A stretch of 58,917 nt of DNA, taken from NCBI GenBank assembly GCA_003165315.1, contig PLSX01000182.1, positions 1 through 58,917 of the forward strand. The letters are read 5' to 3'. Below are positions 16,551 to 25,381 of the stretch, one piece after another. The notes below the pieces were generated by a model. The model did not search any database and was not told the DNA's origin. It saw nothing but the letters and a program-made list of their open reading frames with translations. The number at the start of each line of letters is the position of its first letter. The stretch's first letter is position 1. Source of the DNA: Acidobacteriota bacterium (lineage in GTDB: Bacteria; Acidobacteriota; Terriglobia; UBA7540). A program made the position numbers and the translations under genes.

Positions 16551-16643
16551 CTATTTCTTGGCAGCCTTTTTCCGGCGGCGAAGGATGATAATAATAACAA
16601 GGATAACCGCCCCCACGGCGGCAGCAAGCTGAATATTGTTCAT
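16551..16643 (-). CDS. 30-residue single-helix membrane peptide at the end of the Tad locus
   Basis: The frame encodes MNNIQLAAAVGAVILVIIII followed by LRRRKKAAKK and a stop. It is a single hydrophobic helix (residues 5-21) with a strongly basic cytoplasmic tail. AAGGAG lies 6-7 bases before the ATG, an excellent ribosome-binding site. It sits 71 bases downstream of tadC and 16 bases upstream of the DUF192 gene, in the same direction. I know of no named family. The combination of good initiation signals, strict hydrophobic/basic design and position suggests a real small membrane protein, perhaps an accessory of the pilus machine. Confidence 0.6.
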   Translation of the reverse strand: MNNIQLAAAVGAVILVIIIILRRRKKAAKK

Positions 16644-16714
16644 GTTTAGTCTCCTTTTTTATGGTCGAACTATCTCAATCAAAATAACATGCAAACCTTA
16701 TGCCAACCGCGGCA

Positions 16715-17629
16715 TTATTTATTATTCAAGCTTCCAAAAGTGTGCATAATCTTGATTACTGCCGGACCCAGGATTACGACAAACAAGGCCGGGAAGATGA
16801 ATAATACCAGAGGGAAAAGCATCTTGATGGTGGTCTTGGCGGCCATCTCCTCAGCGCGTTGCCGGCGTTTTGTGCGCAATTCATCAGAATGGACGCGCAT
16901 GGATTGCGCCACGCTGGTACCGAAGCGGTCGGTTTGAATTAAGGTAGATACCAGTGCCTGGATATCATCCACTCCCGTGCGAGTGGCAAAAGATCGCAGC
17001 GCTTCGATCCGGGACTTGCCAACATGCATTTCCGCATTAACAAGATCGAACTCGTCACATATTTCTGGATGGGCAGCTCTTAGCTCCTGGCTGACATACA
17101 AGAGTGCCTGGTCAATGCCCAAACCGGCCTCCATACAGATAACCAGAAGGTCGAGAGTATCCGGCAATGCTATCCGTAAGGTTTGCTGTCGGGACTTAAT
17201 TTTCCGGCCCAGCCAGAAATCCGGCAGAATAAATCCTCCGACAATCGCAACGAGAAAGAGAATAAAGGGGCTGGTCTTGTAAAACCCGGTAAAATAGACC
17301 AATCCCACCAAGGCTACGATCACCACAATTCTCGAAGCGGTAAAGGCCGTGGCTGCTTCAGGACGACGGAAGCCCGCTTGGACCAGGCGAGGGTCTGACT
17401 CGGAAGCCTGATCCCCGGAGGCTGGGAGGAACTTGGCGATCCCAGAAAGGACACTGACCACAACCTCCTGTGGGGTACGTTTAACACTTGGACGATCAGT
17501 CCTGGGAGGCCGCCAGAGACGACCGAGCCGTTCAGAGACCACCACTGATCCGCCGGAGAGTGCATAGATCAACCCCATCGCGATCAGGAATGTCGCCCCA
17601 AACACCACGAAGCTGATGGACCCTGACAT
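16715..17629 (-). CDS. Flp pilus inner-membrane platform protein TadC
   Basis: A 304-residue protein with a type II secretion F domain (about residues 140-270, containing DTLDLLVICMEAGLGIDQAL). One N-terminal helix and three later membrane helices are visible, the last in LFPLVLFIFPALFVVILGPAV. TadC pairs with TadB to form the platform on which the CpaF ATPase acts during Flp pilus assembly. It follows tadB by 27 bases and is the last of the recognisable tad genes in this locus. The 304-residue length is normal for the family. Confidence 0.92.
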   Translation of the reverse strand: MSGSISFVVFGATFLIAMGLIYALSGGSVVVSERLGRLWRPPRTDRPSVKRTPQEVVVSVLSGIAKFLPASGDQASESDPRLVQAGFRRPEAATAFTASRIVVIVALVGLVYFTGFYKTSPFILFLVAIVGGFILPDFWLGRKIKSRQQTLRIALPDTLDLLVICMEAGLGIDQALLYVSQELRAAHPEICDEFDLVNAEMHVGKSRIEALRSFATRTGVDDIQALVSTLIQTDRFGTSVAQSMRVHSDELRTKRRQRAEEMAAKTTIKMLFPLVLFIFPALFVVILGPAVIKIMHTFGSLNNK

Positions 17630-17656
17630 AAAGAAGGATCTTCCTCCTGGAAAGTC

Positions 17657-18625
17657 TCAGACTTTGATCTGGATAATTCGCCAAAGGATAAAACCACCGA
17701 CCACCTGCATGACACCGCCAAGGATTAGCAAGAGGTGGCCCATGGGATCAGTAAACAACACGCTCACATAATCGGGAGCAATAGATCGCAGCAATACCAG
17801 CATGCCGACAGGCAAAACCATGAGGATTGCCGCAGTGAGCCGGCCCTGGGCAGTGCGAATCCTCAATTCTCCCGCGATTCTAAATCTTTCGCGGATGACG
17901 TGCGCGAGATTTTGCAGGATCTCGACAAGGTTTCCGCCCGTATCTTTCTGGACGAGCAAGGCGATGACAAAAAGGCGAACATCGATGAGCGGAACTCGAT
18001 CACAAAGGCCCATCAGGGCATCGCGCAGGGGCAAACCAAAACGCTGCTCGTCAAACGTAATCCGGAATTCTGTAGAAACCGGGGGCGCCAGATCCGTCGC
18101 GGCGATTTCCATGCCCGACGTGAAAGAGTGTCCCGCACGAGCAGACCGCGCAAGGAGGTCAATCACCTCAGGAAATTGACGCTCGAAAGCCGACATGCGC
18201 CGTGCGCGTTTGATAAGAACGTAGGCAATGGGCAGGAAAAAAGAGGCCACGCCGACTGCAAGCGCGACCAGAAAATTCCCCGTGTACAAATTCATGGATT
18301 CGAAGCCGACCACCGCGACCACACCGCAGATCAGGAGGAGCATCCCTGGCCTCATCTGCATTCCGGCTTGGGCGATTAACTTCTGTAGCCGTGTTGCAAA
18401 TGACCAACTTACCAAAATCTTGTTGATGCTGGGAATGGTGCTGAAGTGTTCATCCCGAACCAAGTCCAGATCAAGGGGATTCCTAGGTAAAGCAGATCCC
18501 TTTCCGATGGACTCCAGGCGGGTCTGGATAAAATCCGAATTCTTCTCCTGGCCCAGGAATGCGGAGGCCATGGCAAAGATCAAAAAGATGACCAGGAAAA
18601 CGAGGGCCGCAAATAGGAACTGCAT
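17657..18625 (-). CDS. Flp pilus inner-membrane platform protein TadB
   Basis: A 322-residue protein with N-terminal membrane helices (residues 1-20 and about 90-130). A type II secretion F domain (about 155-285) includes FPEVIDLLARSARAGHSFTSGM and GNLVEILQNLAHVIRERFRI, the typical TadB signature. Another helix follows near the C-terminus. It forms the platform with TadC. It starts 14 bases after the cpaF stop and is part of the same operon. Confidence 0.92.
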   Translation of the reverse strand: MQFLFAALVFLVIFLIFAMASAFLGQEKNSDFIQTRLESIGKGSALPRNPLDLDLVRDEHFSTIPSINKILVSWSFATRLQKLIAQAGMQMRPGMLLLICGVVAVVGFESMNLYTGNFLVALAVGVASFFLPIAYVLIKRARRMSAFERQFPEVIDLLARSARAGHSFTSGMEIAATDLAPPVSTEFRITFDEQRFGLPLRDALMGLCDRVPLIDVRLFVIALLVQKDTGGNLVEILQNLAHVIRERFRIAGELRIRTAQGRLTAAILMVLPVGMLVLLRSIAPDYVSVLFTDPMGHLLLILGGVMQVVGGFILWRIIQIKV

Positions 18626-18639
18626 GGGGCGATTCCTTC

Positions 18640-19932
18640 TTAATGAAGCCGGGTCGATTCAAACATCGAAGGAGGCAGGTTGACGCCCGACGCAGCCAAT
18701 CGCTCCGTAAGCCGAGGCCGGATTCCCGTGGCCGCAAATTCCCCAAGAACGGCGCCGTTTTCTGCGAGACCAGTTTTTCGGAACGCAAAAATCTCCTGCA
18801 TACTGATGATGTCACCTTCAACGCCGGTGATTTCCGAAATGCTAGTTACCTTTCGGGTGCCATCGCTCATGCGGCTAATCTGCACTACCACATCAAGCGC
18901 TGAGGCAATCTGCCGCCGGGTAGCAATTTCCGGCAAGTTGAGAGCTGACATGGCGATCATTGTTTCCAAGCGGCCCAGGGCATCGCGCGCCGAGTTCGCG
19001 TGGATCGTTGTCAATGACCCATCATGACCCGTATTCATTGCCTGGAGCATATCGAGGGCTTCCTCGCCACGGACCTCGCCCACGATGATCCGGTCGGGAC
19101 GCATTCTCAAACTGTTGATAACAAGCTGCCGTTGATGAACAGCGCCTTTACCCTCCACGTTGGGAGGACGGGTTTCGAGCCGCACCACGTGATCCTGATG
19201 AAGCTGCAGCTCCGCAGCGTCTTCAATGGAGATAATCCGTTCCCGGTTGGAAATGAAGGATGACAATACGTTCAAGAGAGTAGTTTTTCCCGCACCCGTG
19301 CCACCGGAGATCAGGCAATTCATGCGCGCATAGACACATCCGCGCAATAACGCCAACATACCGGAAGTCAGTGTCTGGTTGCGCAGCAAAGCATCGACAT
19401 TCAAAGGCTCCCGCCCGAACCGGCGGATGGAGAGGCAGGGCCCGTCGATAGCCAGAGGAGGAATGATCGCATTGACGCGTGAACCATCAGCCAGGCGGGC
19501 ATCCACCATGGGCGAGGATTCATCGATGCGGCGGCCCACGGCAGAGACGATCCGGTCAATTATGGCAAGCAAATGCGCTTCGTCGCGAAACTGCACATTC
19601 GTGCGCTCCAGCAATCCCCGGCGCTCTATGTAAACATCTTTGTGGGTATTAACCAGGATGTCGGAAATCGTGGCATCCTTAAGGAGGGGTTCAAGAGGAC
19701 CTAAGCCGAAAACCTCGTCAAGAATCTCAAGGGCAAGATGCTCCTTCTCCTGCAAGGTCATCGGAGCGCTTTCCGAACTGGTCATGCTATCGACAAGCTG
19801 CACAACCTCGGCGCGCACGGCATCGCGATTCAATTGCGTCACGCGATCCAAGTTCAACCTCTGGATCAGCCGACGGTGAATCGTTGCCTTCACCTTCCCA
19901 AGATCGGGTTGACCTGTATAGATATCAGCCAT
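18640..19932 (-). CDS. Flp pilus assembly ATPase CpaF/TadA
   Basis: A 430-residue secretion ATPase of the type II/IV family. Walker A is [15 protein letters not shown] (about residues 208-222), and the Walker B region is [18 protein letters not shown]. The histidine box [16 protein letters not shown] follows. The N-terminal part (about 20-110) is the usual helical domain with the [10 protein letters not shown] motif. It hydrolyses ATP to drive pilin polymerisation and sometimes retraction through TadB/TadC. Normal length. It starts 18 bases after cpaE. Confidence 0.95.
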   Translation of the reverse strand: MADIYTGQPDLGKVKATIHRRLIQRLNLDRVTQLNRDAVRAEVVQLVDSMTSSESAPMTLQEKEHLALEILDEVFGLGPLEPLLKDATISDILVNTHKDVYIERRGLLERTNVQFRDEAHLLAIIDRIVSAVGRRIDESSPMVDARLADGSRVNAIIPPLAIDGPCLSIRRFGREPLNVDALLRNQTLTSGMLALLRGCVYARMNCLISGGTGAGKTTLLNVLSSFISNRERIISIEDAAELQLHQDHVVRLETRPPNVEGKGAVHQRQLVINSLRMRPDRIIVGEVRGEEALDMLQAMNTGHDGSLTTIHANSARDALGRLETMIAMSALNLPEIATRRQIASALDVVVQISRMSDGTRKVTSISEITGVEGDIISMQEIFAFRKTGLAENGAVLGEFAATGIRPRLTERLAASGVNLPPSMFESTRLH

Positions 19933-19950
19933 CTACCCCTCGTATCCGGC

Positions 19951-21126
19951 TTACCCTTTGCCGGAAAACAGCCCTAGGAAGTTGCCGCGCTTTGGTTCAG
20001 CTGCGGGCGTGTGAACTCCAGTAAGCTGCTCCGCGATACTGCGGAACTTTTGCACCAATTGGTCGTTTTGGCCCCGCGAAAGCTCCGCCCCCATGTTAAC
20101 GGCTCTGCTCACTGCTTTGTAGTCGTTCGGTAATCGTTCAAAAATCTGCAATTTAATCCGTTTTTCGAACGCCTGGAGGGCTTCATCATCCGGCCGGTGC
20201 CAGCGGTTGATCACCAACCGGAGACGGGACGAGTCAACGCCCATGGAACGGAACATGGTAATCTGCCGCTCCAAACTCCATAAGCCGGTAACGTTTGTTT
20301 CCGTTACGAGAATAATCTGGCGAGCCAGACGCAGGACCGGCGCCCATTCGCTGGAACTATTGCATCCCAGGTCTACAACGACATAATCAAAACTGCTTTG
20401 CGCGACATTGACGACACGGGCGAGAGACGCAGGGGACATCCGATCCCAATCATCAGCATTGGATGCGCCCGCGAGGACTTGCACACCACTTTTGTGGCTA
20501 GCCAGTAATCCGCTGAAAAGATGGCTGTCAAGGCGGTCGAGACTTTCCACCGCCGCCCGGAACGAAAAACGCGATTCAAGGTCCAGCAGGAGCGCGCAAT
20601 GCCCTAATGGGCGCCCAAAATCAATCAGCACTACGCGTTTCCCGGAAGTTCGAGCCAACTGCACAGCAATATTCACGCTTACAGTGGTTGTCCCGACCCC
20701 GCCTTTTGCCCCGCCGACAACAATGAGTTTCTCAGTTTCAGCCTGCGGAACACCCTTTTGCTTGACGAGGCGTTCCAGCATTTCCCGCACGATCATGGGA
20801 TCAACGGGGGGAGATAAAAACTCTCGGACGCCGGCCCGCATTGCCTGCATGAGCAAGTCAGGGCTGGGTTCCTGATAACCGGAAATAGCGATGGTGCAAA
20901 CCGCGGGATTGAGCCGATGTAATCGGGCGGCAAATTCCAAGGGTGTTTTCACATCTCGGCCGATTTCCACCAAAACCACGTCAGGAACCGCACTTGCGGT
21001 CTTTGGCCCATCTCCAGCCATCAAATCCCACTGCGGGATCGGTTGCACCAAACCAGTCTGTTGCAGCATGGCCAGAAGTGCCGCGCTGTTCTTCGTATCC
21101 AAACTGACAACACCCACCGTCAACAT
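19951..21126 (-). CDS. Flp pilus localisation/assembly ATPase CpaE/TadZ
   Basis: A 391-residue protein with an N-terminal receiver-like domain (residues 1-125, atypical, no clear phosphorylation site) and a MinD/ParA-like ATPase domain (about 135-360). The deviant Walker A is KGGVGTTTVSVN, and VVVDLGCNSS the Walker B region. CpaE/TadZ positions the pilus machine at the pole or cell surface. The start at 21126 is chosen because AAGGA lies 8 bases upstream and it begins the receiver fold. The longer frame to 21207 overlaps the secretin gene and has no such signal. Order and spacing match other tad operons. Confidence 0.9.
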   Translation of the reverse strand: MLTVGVVSLDTKNSAALLAMLQQTGLVQPIPQWDLMAGDGPKTASAVPDVVLVEIGRDVKTPLEFAARLHRLNPAVCTIAISGYQEPSPDLLMQAMRAGVREFLSPPVDPMIVREMLERLVKQKGVPQAETEKLIVVGGAKGGVGTTTVSVNIAVQLARTSGKRVVLIDFGRPLGHCALLLDLESRFSFRAAVESLDRLDSHLFSGLLASHKSGVQVLAGASNADDWDRMSPASLARVVNVAQSSFDYVVVDLGCNSSSEWAPVLRLARQIILVTETNVTGLWSLERQITMFRSMGVDSSRLRLVINRWHRPDDEALQAFEKRIKLQIFERLPNDYKAVSRAVNMGAELSRGQNDQLVQKFRSIAEQLTGVHTPAAEPKRGNFLGLFSGKG

Positions 21127-21184
21127 GCTGGGGATCCTTTCCTCCCTTTTCAGCTCAATCCGTGCTCGTGGAGTTTCTTCTCCC

Positions 21185-22627
21185 CTATTTTCCGCTCGGA
21201 GGGGCATCTTTCGATGATTGCGAAGGCTTCATGAAGGTATCGGGGAATTGCGGCACGGAAGGCTGCTTCTGCTGGGAATTAAGACGTACGATGTGCGGTG
21301 TCACCAATACCAGCAATTCATCCTGGCTCTTCGAAACTGAACGACTTTTGAAAAACTGCCCGAGGATGGGCAAGTCCCCCAAACCAGGAATTTTCGAGAA
21401 TTGTTCGACGACCTGATTATTCACCAAGCCCGCAATCACAAAACTCTGCCCATCTTTCAAGATCATTTCCGACTTTACACTACGCGTCGCGAGGGAAGGA
21501 ATGGTGAATCCCTGAATGGTCAAAGCATTGGTGTAATCAAGCGAACTGACCTCCGGAGCCACCTTGAGGTGGATCAAGCCCTCGGGCGTTATGACCGGGG
21601 TGAAACTTAACTTAACCCCGTATTCGTGAAACTGAATTGTAACCACCGGCACTCCACCGGTAGAACCCTGCACGACAGGAAACGGGAATTGTCCGCCCGC
21701 CAGGAAAGTCGCCTCTTTGCCGGTTTCAGCCAGCACATTGGGCTCAGCAAGGATCTGCAACAGGTTCTTCTCTTCCAGCGCCTGGATCGCAACCCCCAAG
21801 TTAATATCCGAACGGAAGATAAAGACATTCAGCAGCTGGCCGAGGGTGATGGGTATTCCCGCAGAACTGATTGCCGCCGTGGTTGTCGAAGTGGAGGTTC
21901 CCGTGATGGTTTGGCCGGATTGGACTGCCGGTGGCGAAAATTGTCCGGTTGTAGTGGTGAAGACTGTTTTCGCCGGTGAAGTACTGAGGAGGTTAGCCCC
22001 AAACTGGCTCAGAGTGGACCGGTCGATGTCCGCAAATTTGACTTCCAGCAATACCTCTCCGTTGCTGGGAGTCGGGATTTGCAAGAGACTGACCACACTA
22101 TCCTTTCGTATTGACATGCCCTGCGCGATGGCAAGGATATGGTCAGCGGCGGCCTGCGAGGAAACCATTCCTGAAAGCGTGGTAACGCCTCCGCGGGCTT
22201 CCACTTGCACCGGTTCATCGGGCAGAATCTGGTGGATCTTTGCCGTCAACTCCGATACATCGACATCCACATACGCATCAAAGGTCTGGCTTTGTCCCGT
22301 CTCGTCCCAGATGACCAGGGATGCTACCCCGGGCGACTTGCCGCTGATCAAAATCTGCGTCGGACTCACCACAAGCGCATCGACAATCGTGGGATCGGCC
22401 ACAGAAATTCGAAAAATACGGGCTTGCGATGAGATTACGAGCGAGCGACCCACCAGCAAGTGGAGCGCGTTCACCGAAGAGCCGGAAGGCCCCTGCTGCG
22501 CCTCACCTGTTTGTGCCGCAAATGTCTTTCCCCCCCGCGAGTTCAAGCCCACGGAGGAAGAAAGAATAACCACTAGAATCGTGGCCACCAACATCAGCAA
22601 ATTATATCGCCTGTTCGGGACCTTCAT
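21185..22627 (-). CDS. Flp pilus outer-membrane secretin CpaC/RcpA
   Basis: A 480-residue protein. A signal sequence (about residues 8-36) precedes an N-terminal pilus secretin domain (LVGRSLVISSQARIFRISVADP) and a BON-like region (about 130-200, including GMVSSQAAADHILAIAQGM). The C-terminal secretin domain has FLAGGQFPFPV and VKLSFTPVITPEGLIHLKV. Oligomers form the outer-membrane channel for the pilus. The tail after about residue 455 is Ser/Gln/Pro-rich. It starts 21 bases after cpaB. Confidence 0.92.
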   Translation of the reverse strand: MKVPNRRYNLLMLVATILVVILSSSVGLNSRGGKTFAAQTGEAQQGPSGSSVNALHLLVGRSLVISSQARIFRISVADPTIVDALVVSPTQILISGKSPGVASLVIWDETGQSQTFDAYVDVDVSELTAKIHQILPDEPVQVEARGGVTTLSGMVSSQAAADHILAIAQGMSIRKDSVVSLLQIPTPSNGEVLLEVKFADIDRSTLSQFGANLLSTSPAKTVFTTTTGQFSPPAVQSGQTITGTSTSTTTAAISSAGIPITLGQLLNVFIFRSDINLGVAIQALEEKNLLQILAEPNVLAETGKEATFLAGGQFPFPVVQGSTGGVPVVTIQFHEYGVKLSFTPVITPEGLIHLKVAPEVSSLDYTNALTIQGFTIPSLATRSVKSEMILKDGQSFVIAGLVNNQVVEQFSKIPGLGDLPILGQFFKSRSVSKSQDELLVLVTPHIVRLNSQQKQPSVPQFPDTFMKPSQSSKDAPPSGK

Positions 22628-22648
22628 GAAGCCGCCTATTTTACTGGA

Positions 22649-23488
22649 TCATCGAGGAAAAGACTGGTTTTCAACTTTGTCGCCACGAATTACCTGCACC
22701 GCCCATGGTGGTGGCGGGGCTGGAGCCTTGGGCGCCGGTTTAGCCACCACATGTGAAACCGTGGCCACTGGCCTGGCCGTTCCCATGAATACGTTATAGC
22801 CATAAACAGGTGGAGGGTTCACGTCGGCGGCGTCGACAACATTACGCAAGGCCAAGTGAATCTTGCCGGCGGACGCAGCAAGCGTCAACTTTTCTCCATC
22901 CTGAGGATTTACCAAAAGGGTCACAACTGGGGCCGACTGCGGCTTCCCGTTCTCAGTCGTCAACTGTTGTCCCACGGCCAGAACCCGTGCATGTTCAAGT
23001 ATGGTCCGGGTAATCGACTCTCCCTGCCCCTCGCCCACCACCTGTCCGGTTGCCAGGACATCCACAATTGTGCCTGGGGTTACAAAGCCCGCCACGGCGA
23101 CCACATCATCAACGCCTACCGAAACTGCGCGCATTCCAGATGGAATTGTAACAGGGAGCCCCGCACCCTCTCCGCGTTGTGCCAGTTCCTGGTCCAAAAT
23201 AACTTCGTTCGGCACCAAGGGAACGATGGCAGCTCGGCCAATGCAATCTTCTTTGTGGAGAAATGATGCCTGCGGCTGCAAACCCTCAGGCCAATCCACC
23301 AGCGCCACATCGGTGGCAGTCAATACTTGCCCCATTTGCACGGGTCCCGCCGCCACGACCAACTGGATATGGGTTTGCGGCTTCACGGTTGACTGAACCC
23401 GCTGAAGCTGCCGGTAAACGTACATGCTCGCAAGAAACGCCACCACTAGCGCTCCGCCCAACCCGAGCAACATCCGATCACGATTCAT
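22649..23488 (-). CDS. Flp pilus assembly protein CpaB/RcpC
   Basis: A 279-residue protein with an N-terminal membrane helix (residues 7-27). A SAF domain (about 42-105, with VVAAGPVQMGQVLTATDVALVDW) is followed by the RcpC/CpaB domain (about 115-240, IPSGMRAVSVGVDDVVAVAGFV). The C-terminal end is Pro/Ala-rich. CpaB is thought to stabilise the secretin in the periplasm. It starts 4 bases after the prepilin peptidase stop, so both are probably one transcript. Confidence 0.9.
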   Translation of the reverse strand: MNRDRMLLGLGGALVVAFLASMYVYRQLQRVQSTVKPQTHIQLVVAAGPVQMGQVLTATDVALVDWPEGLQPQASFLHKEDCIGRAAIVPLVPNEVILDQELAQRGEGAGLPVTIPSGMRAVSVGVDDVVAVAGFVTPGTIVDVLATGQVVGEGQGESITRTILEHARVLAVGQQLTTENGKPQSAPVVTLLVNPQDGEKLTLAASAGKIHLALRNVVDAADVNPPPVYGYNVFMGTARPVATVSHVVAKPAPKAPAPPPPWAVQVIRGDKVENQSFPR

Positions 23489-23492
23489 GCGC

Positions 23493-24092
23493 TCATCCCA
23501 ATTTATGGAAAAACCGAAGTGTGGATATTATCACAAAAAACAAGCCCGTCGAAAGTGCTGCTGCAACGCCGAATGGAATCTTCAACAAGCCGGGATTGTC
23601 CAACGTGATTGCGCGAGCATTATTCACGTGAAAAGTTGAAAATGCAAGGAAAATCATCAAAAGGTTCTTGTACGTCTGCCGCACCTTCCGTTGCCGGACA
23701 ACCTCCGTCACGGACATTAAACCCGCGATCAGTATCGTACCCAAGAACACGAGAATTAACCGCTTCACTCCCAAAAAGGCGCCCAGCGCACCCATCAGCT
23801 TCCAATCTCCTGCGCCCAGCGCCCTCAACAACACAAACGGAAGGAGGATGCCTAAACCCAATCCGATGCCTTCCAAGGAGGACTTCAACCCAGGCACCCT
23901 CAGTACGGCGCTCAAAATTAATCCCAGCAAGAGTGCCGGCACAGTTAGCCAATTGGGGATTTTCCGTACTTTCCAATCCGTCCAACCAGCGCACCCGGCC
24001 AAACTCATGGCGCCTGCCGATATCACAATTTCCTTCCACAATCGGCAAATCCCTTTCCACACCGCCGCACCCACTTTTAAATGCAATCCCAA
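23493..24092 (-). CDS. prepilin peptidase CpaA/TadV (type IV peptidase, A24)
   Basis: A 199-residue polytopic aspartic protease that cuts and may methylate Flp and TadE-type prepilins. Both catalytic aspartates are visible: one in GWTDWKVRKIPNWLT (about residue 38) and one in the GxGD motif of LRALGAGDWKLMGALGAFLG (about residue 93). Six membrane helices fit the A24 fold without the N-terminal methyltransferase domain, as usual for TadV. Its 240-base separation from the pilin genes upstream is larger than any other gap in the locus. Confidence 0.9.
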   Translation of the reverse strand: MGLHLKVGAAVWKGICRLWKEIVISAGAMSLAGCAGWTDWKVRKIPNWLTVPALLLGLILSAVLRVPGLKSSLEGIGLGLGILLPFVLLRALGAGDWKLMGALGAFLGVKRLILVFLGTILIAGLMSVTEVVRQRKVRQTYKNLLMIFLAFSTFHVNNARAITLDNPGLLKIPFGVAAALSTGLFFVIISTLRFFHKLG

Positions 24093-24331
24093 CTTTCAAT
24101 TACAAGGAAGCACCCGAAAGAAGGCGTTGCCACCACTTGGAGCACGCTGGGGACTGCCCCGCCATTCATAAATAACTGAAAATGGAGCCCTAGCCCAGCC
24201 ACACATCCGACCGGACTAGGACCCAACAAACATCGCATCGATCCAGCACGCAGCCTCACATGCCAGACTCTTGGCAAATGCACGAATAGAATCGCACTCC
24301 ACCAAGCGCAGGCAGGTCTTTAGGCAAAGAG
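24093..24331. other. gap between pilin genes and the pilus machine genes
   Basis: A 239-base stretch between flp and cpaA. I found no strong hairpin with a T-run and no supported gene. In other Tad loci this position often holds attenuation that keeps pilin expression higher than machine expression; here I cannot show such an element. Confidence 0.3.
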
Positions 24332-24508
24332 TTACGAACTGGCACTCGTCGTAACTGATGCAGCATTGCTAAATATGTCCAAGACTCCACTTCCGATTGT
24401 TGTAATTGAAGTCACTGCCACCAATGCGATTAGGACTAGGAGCAAGCCGTATTCGACAAGATCCTGACCTTCCTCTTCTTGCCAAAGCCGTTTCATAAGG
24501 CTTTTCAT
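24332..24508 (-). CDS. Flp-type pilin (downstream copy)
   Basis: A 58-residue prepilin. A basic leader MKSLMKRLWQEEEG is followed by the cleavage-site context G|QDLVEYG. The Glu at mature position 5 and Tyr at 6 are the signature of Flp pilins, and the hydrophobic helix LLLVLIALVAVTSITTI follows, then a short polar tail. It is processed by CpaA and polymerised by CpaF/TadB/TadC. It differs from the copy at 24619-24795 at only 4 of 58 positions (Asn3, Val33, Lys43 and Ala57 in the other copy). An AAGGGA-type site precedes the ATG at 24508; the frame extension to 24538 is not needed. Confidence 0.93.
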   Translation of the reverse strand: MKSLMKRLWQEEEGQDLVEYGLLLVLIALVAVTSITTIGSGVLDIFSNAASVTTSASS

Positions 24509-24618
24509 AGAAAATGTCCCTTCTGCATATGGCCTCATAGCAAATTTCGCTACTTTGGCATGCTAAGTCTAAAGCCATTCATGGTGACTGACGCCGGGTA
24601 ACGGCCGCCAACGAATGC

Positions 24619-24795
24619 TTAGGACGCCGCGCTGGTGGTTACTGATGCAGCATTGCTAAAAATGTCCTTCACGCCGCTTCCGATGGTGGTAATTGAAACA
24701 ACCGCCACCAGCGCGATGAGGACCAGAAGCAGGCCGTATTCCACGAGGTCCTGGCCTTCCTCTTCTTGCCAAAGCCGTTTCATAAGGTTTTTCAT
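24619..24795 (-). CDS. Flp-type pilin (promoter-proximal copy)
   Basis: A 58-residue prepilin beginning MKNLMKRLWQEEEG, with cleavage before QDLVEYG and the same hydrophobic helix. The ATG at 24795 has the strong site GGGGAGGGG 7-8 bases upstream, much better than that of the second copy, so this is probably the main pilin. Upstream sequence is partly shared with the other copy (the region around CTTAGA...GGCATATCAAAG), so gene and leader were duplicated together. A GG-N10-GC element (24862-24876) lies about 67 bases upstream of the start. Confidence 0.93.
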   Translation of the reverse strand: MKNLMKRLWQEEEGQDLVEYGLLLVLIALVAVVSITTIGSGVKDIFSNAASVTTSAAS

Positions 24796-24861
24796 AGTGA
24801 TTCCCCTCCCCATATCGTTATGTAGCTAACTTCCGCCACCTTTGATATGCCGACTCTAAGG

Positions 24862-24876
24862 GCATTCAAATTGCCA
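24862..24876 (-). promoter_or_regulatory. possible sigma-54 (-24/-12) promoter of the flp genes
   Basis: On the minus strand the sequence TGGCA (24876-24872) is followed by ATGC (24865-24862) with GG and GC exactly 10 bases apart, close to the sigma-54 consensus TGGCAC-N5-TTGC. Distance to the flp ATG is about 67 bases. The GG is not kept in the homologous leader of the second pilin gene. A sigma-54 activator gene lies at 36268-37686, beside the tadE/tadG genes. The match is suggestive only. Confidence 0.35.
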
Positions 24877-25381
24877 AAGGACAGGTACTGACAAAATACT
24901 TCTTTCTATTGAAAGCAAACACTTTAATTGTATGGAGTCTCGATTCGACCGGTCGCCTGGAATTAGAGAATTTTCATATGTCATGTTTTGGTGACGCTCA
25001 AAACGCCTGCTTTCAACCTTCCGATGACTACATCAGGAGGTCAATAACTCATCTGCGGCCCCAAGCTATGGAGGCGACTTTATTCGGGACCCAAATAAGG
25101 CGGCAGGCTGCAAATAGCTAAAGTTTAATAAGGGAAAGCAAGCTGCATCTCCTGGGATTGCCATGCTTTACATGCTCACAGGGCTCAAGTTGAGTCGCTC
25201 ATGCCGTTCATTGGTGTGCTACTGAACTCTCCCCCGTGATAGGTATTGCTCATATGACCCGCGTCGATTCGCCCCTTGTCCAGGGGTTTTGCGGTTATGT
25301 GGTAATGTTATGTTGCGCTAGCAAGGGTAAACAGGAGAGAGGATCTCCTCCAATTCCAGCATTGAATGCCAAATTGAACCG
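24877..25381. other. divergent intergenic region
   Basis: 505 bases between the flp promoter region and the first GT87 gene. No supported frame or RNA gene. A small hairpin GGAGA-GAGGA-TCTCC lies at about 25335-25349, shortly before the GT87 start; its role is unclear. No Shine-Dalgarno sequence is seen for the start at 25382. Confidence 0.3.

Noticed and set aside
24077-24283. 68-codon minus-strand frame between flp and cpaA
   Set aside because: Composition unlike a protein (Cys/Trp-rich, random); overlaps the cpaA start.
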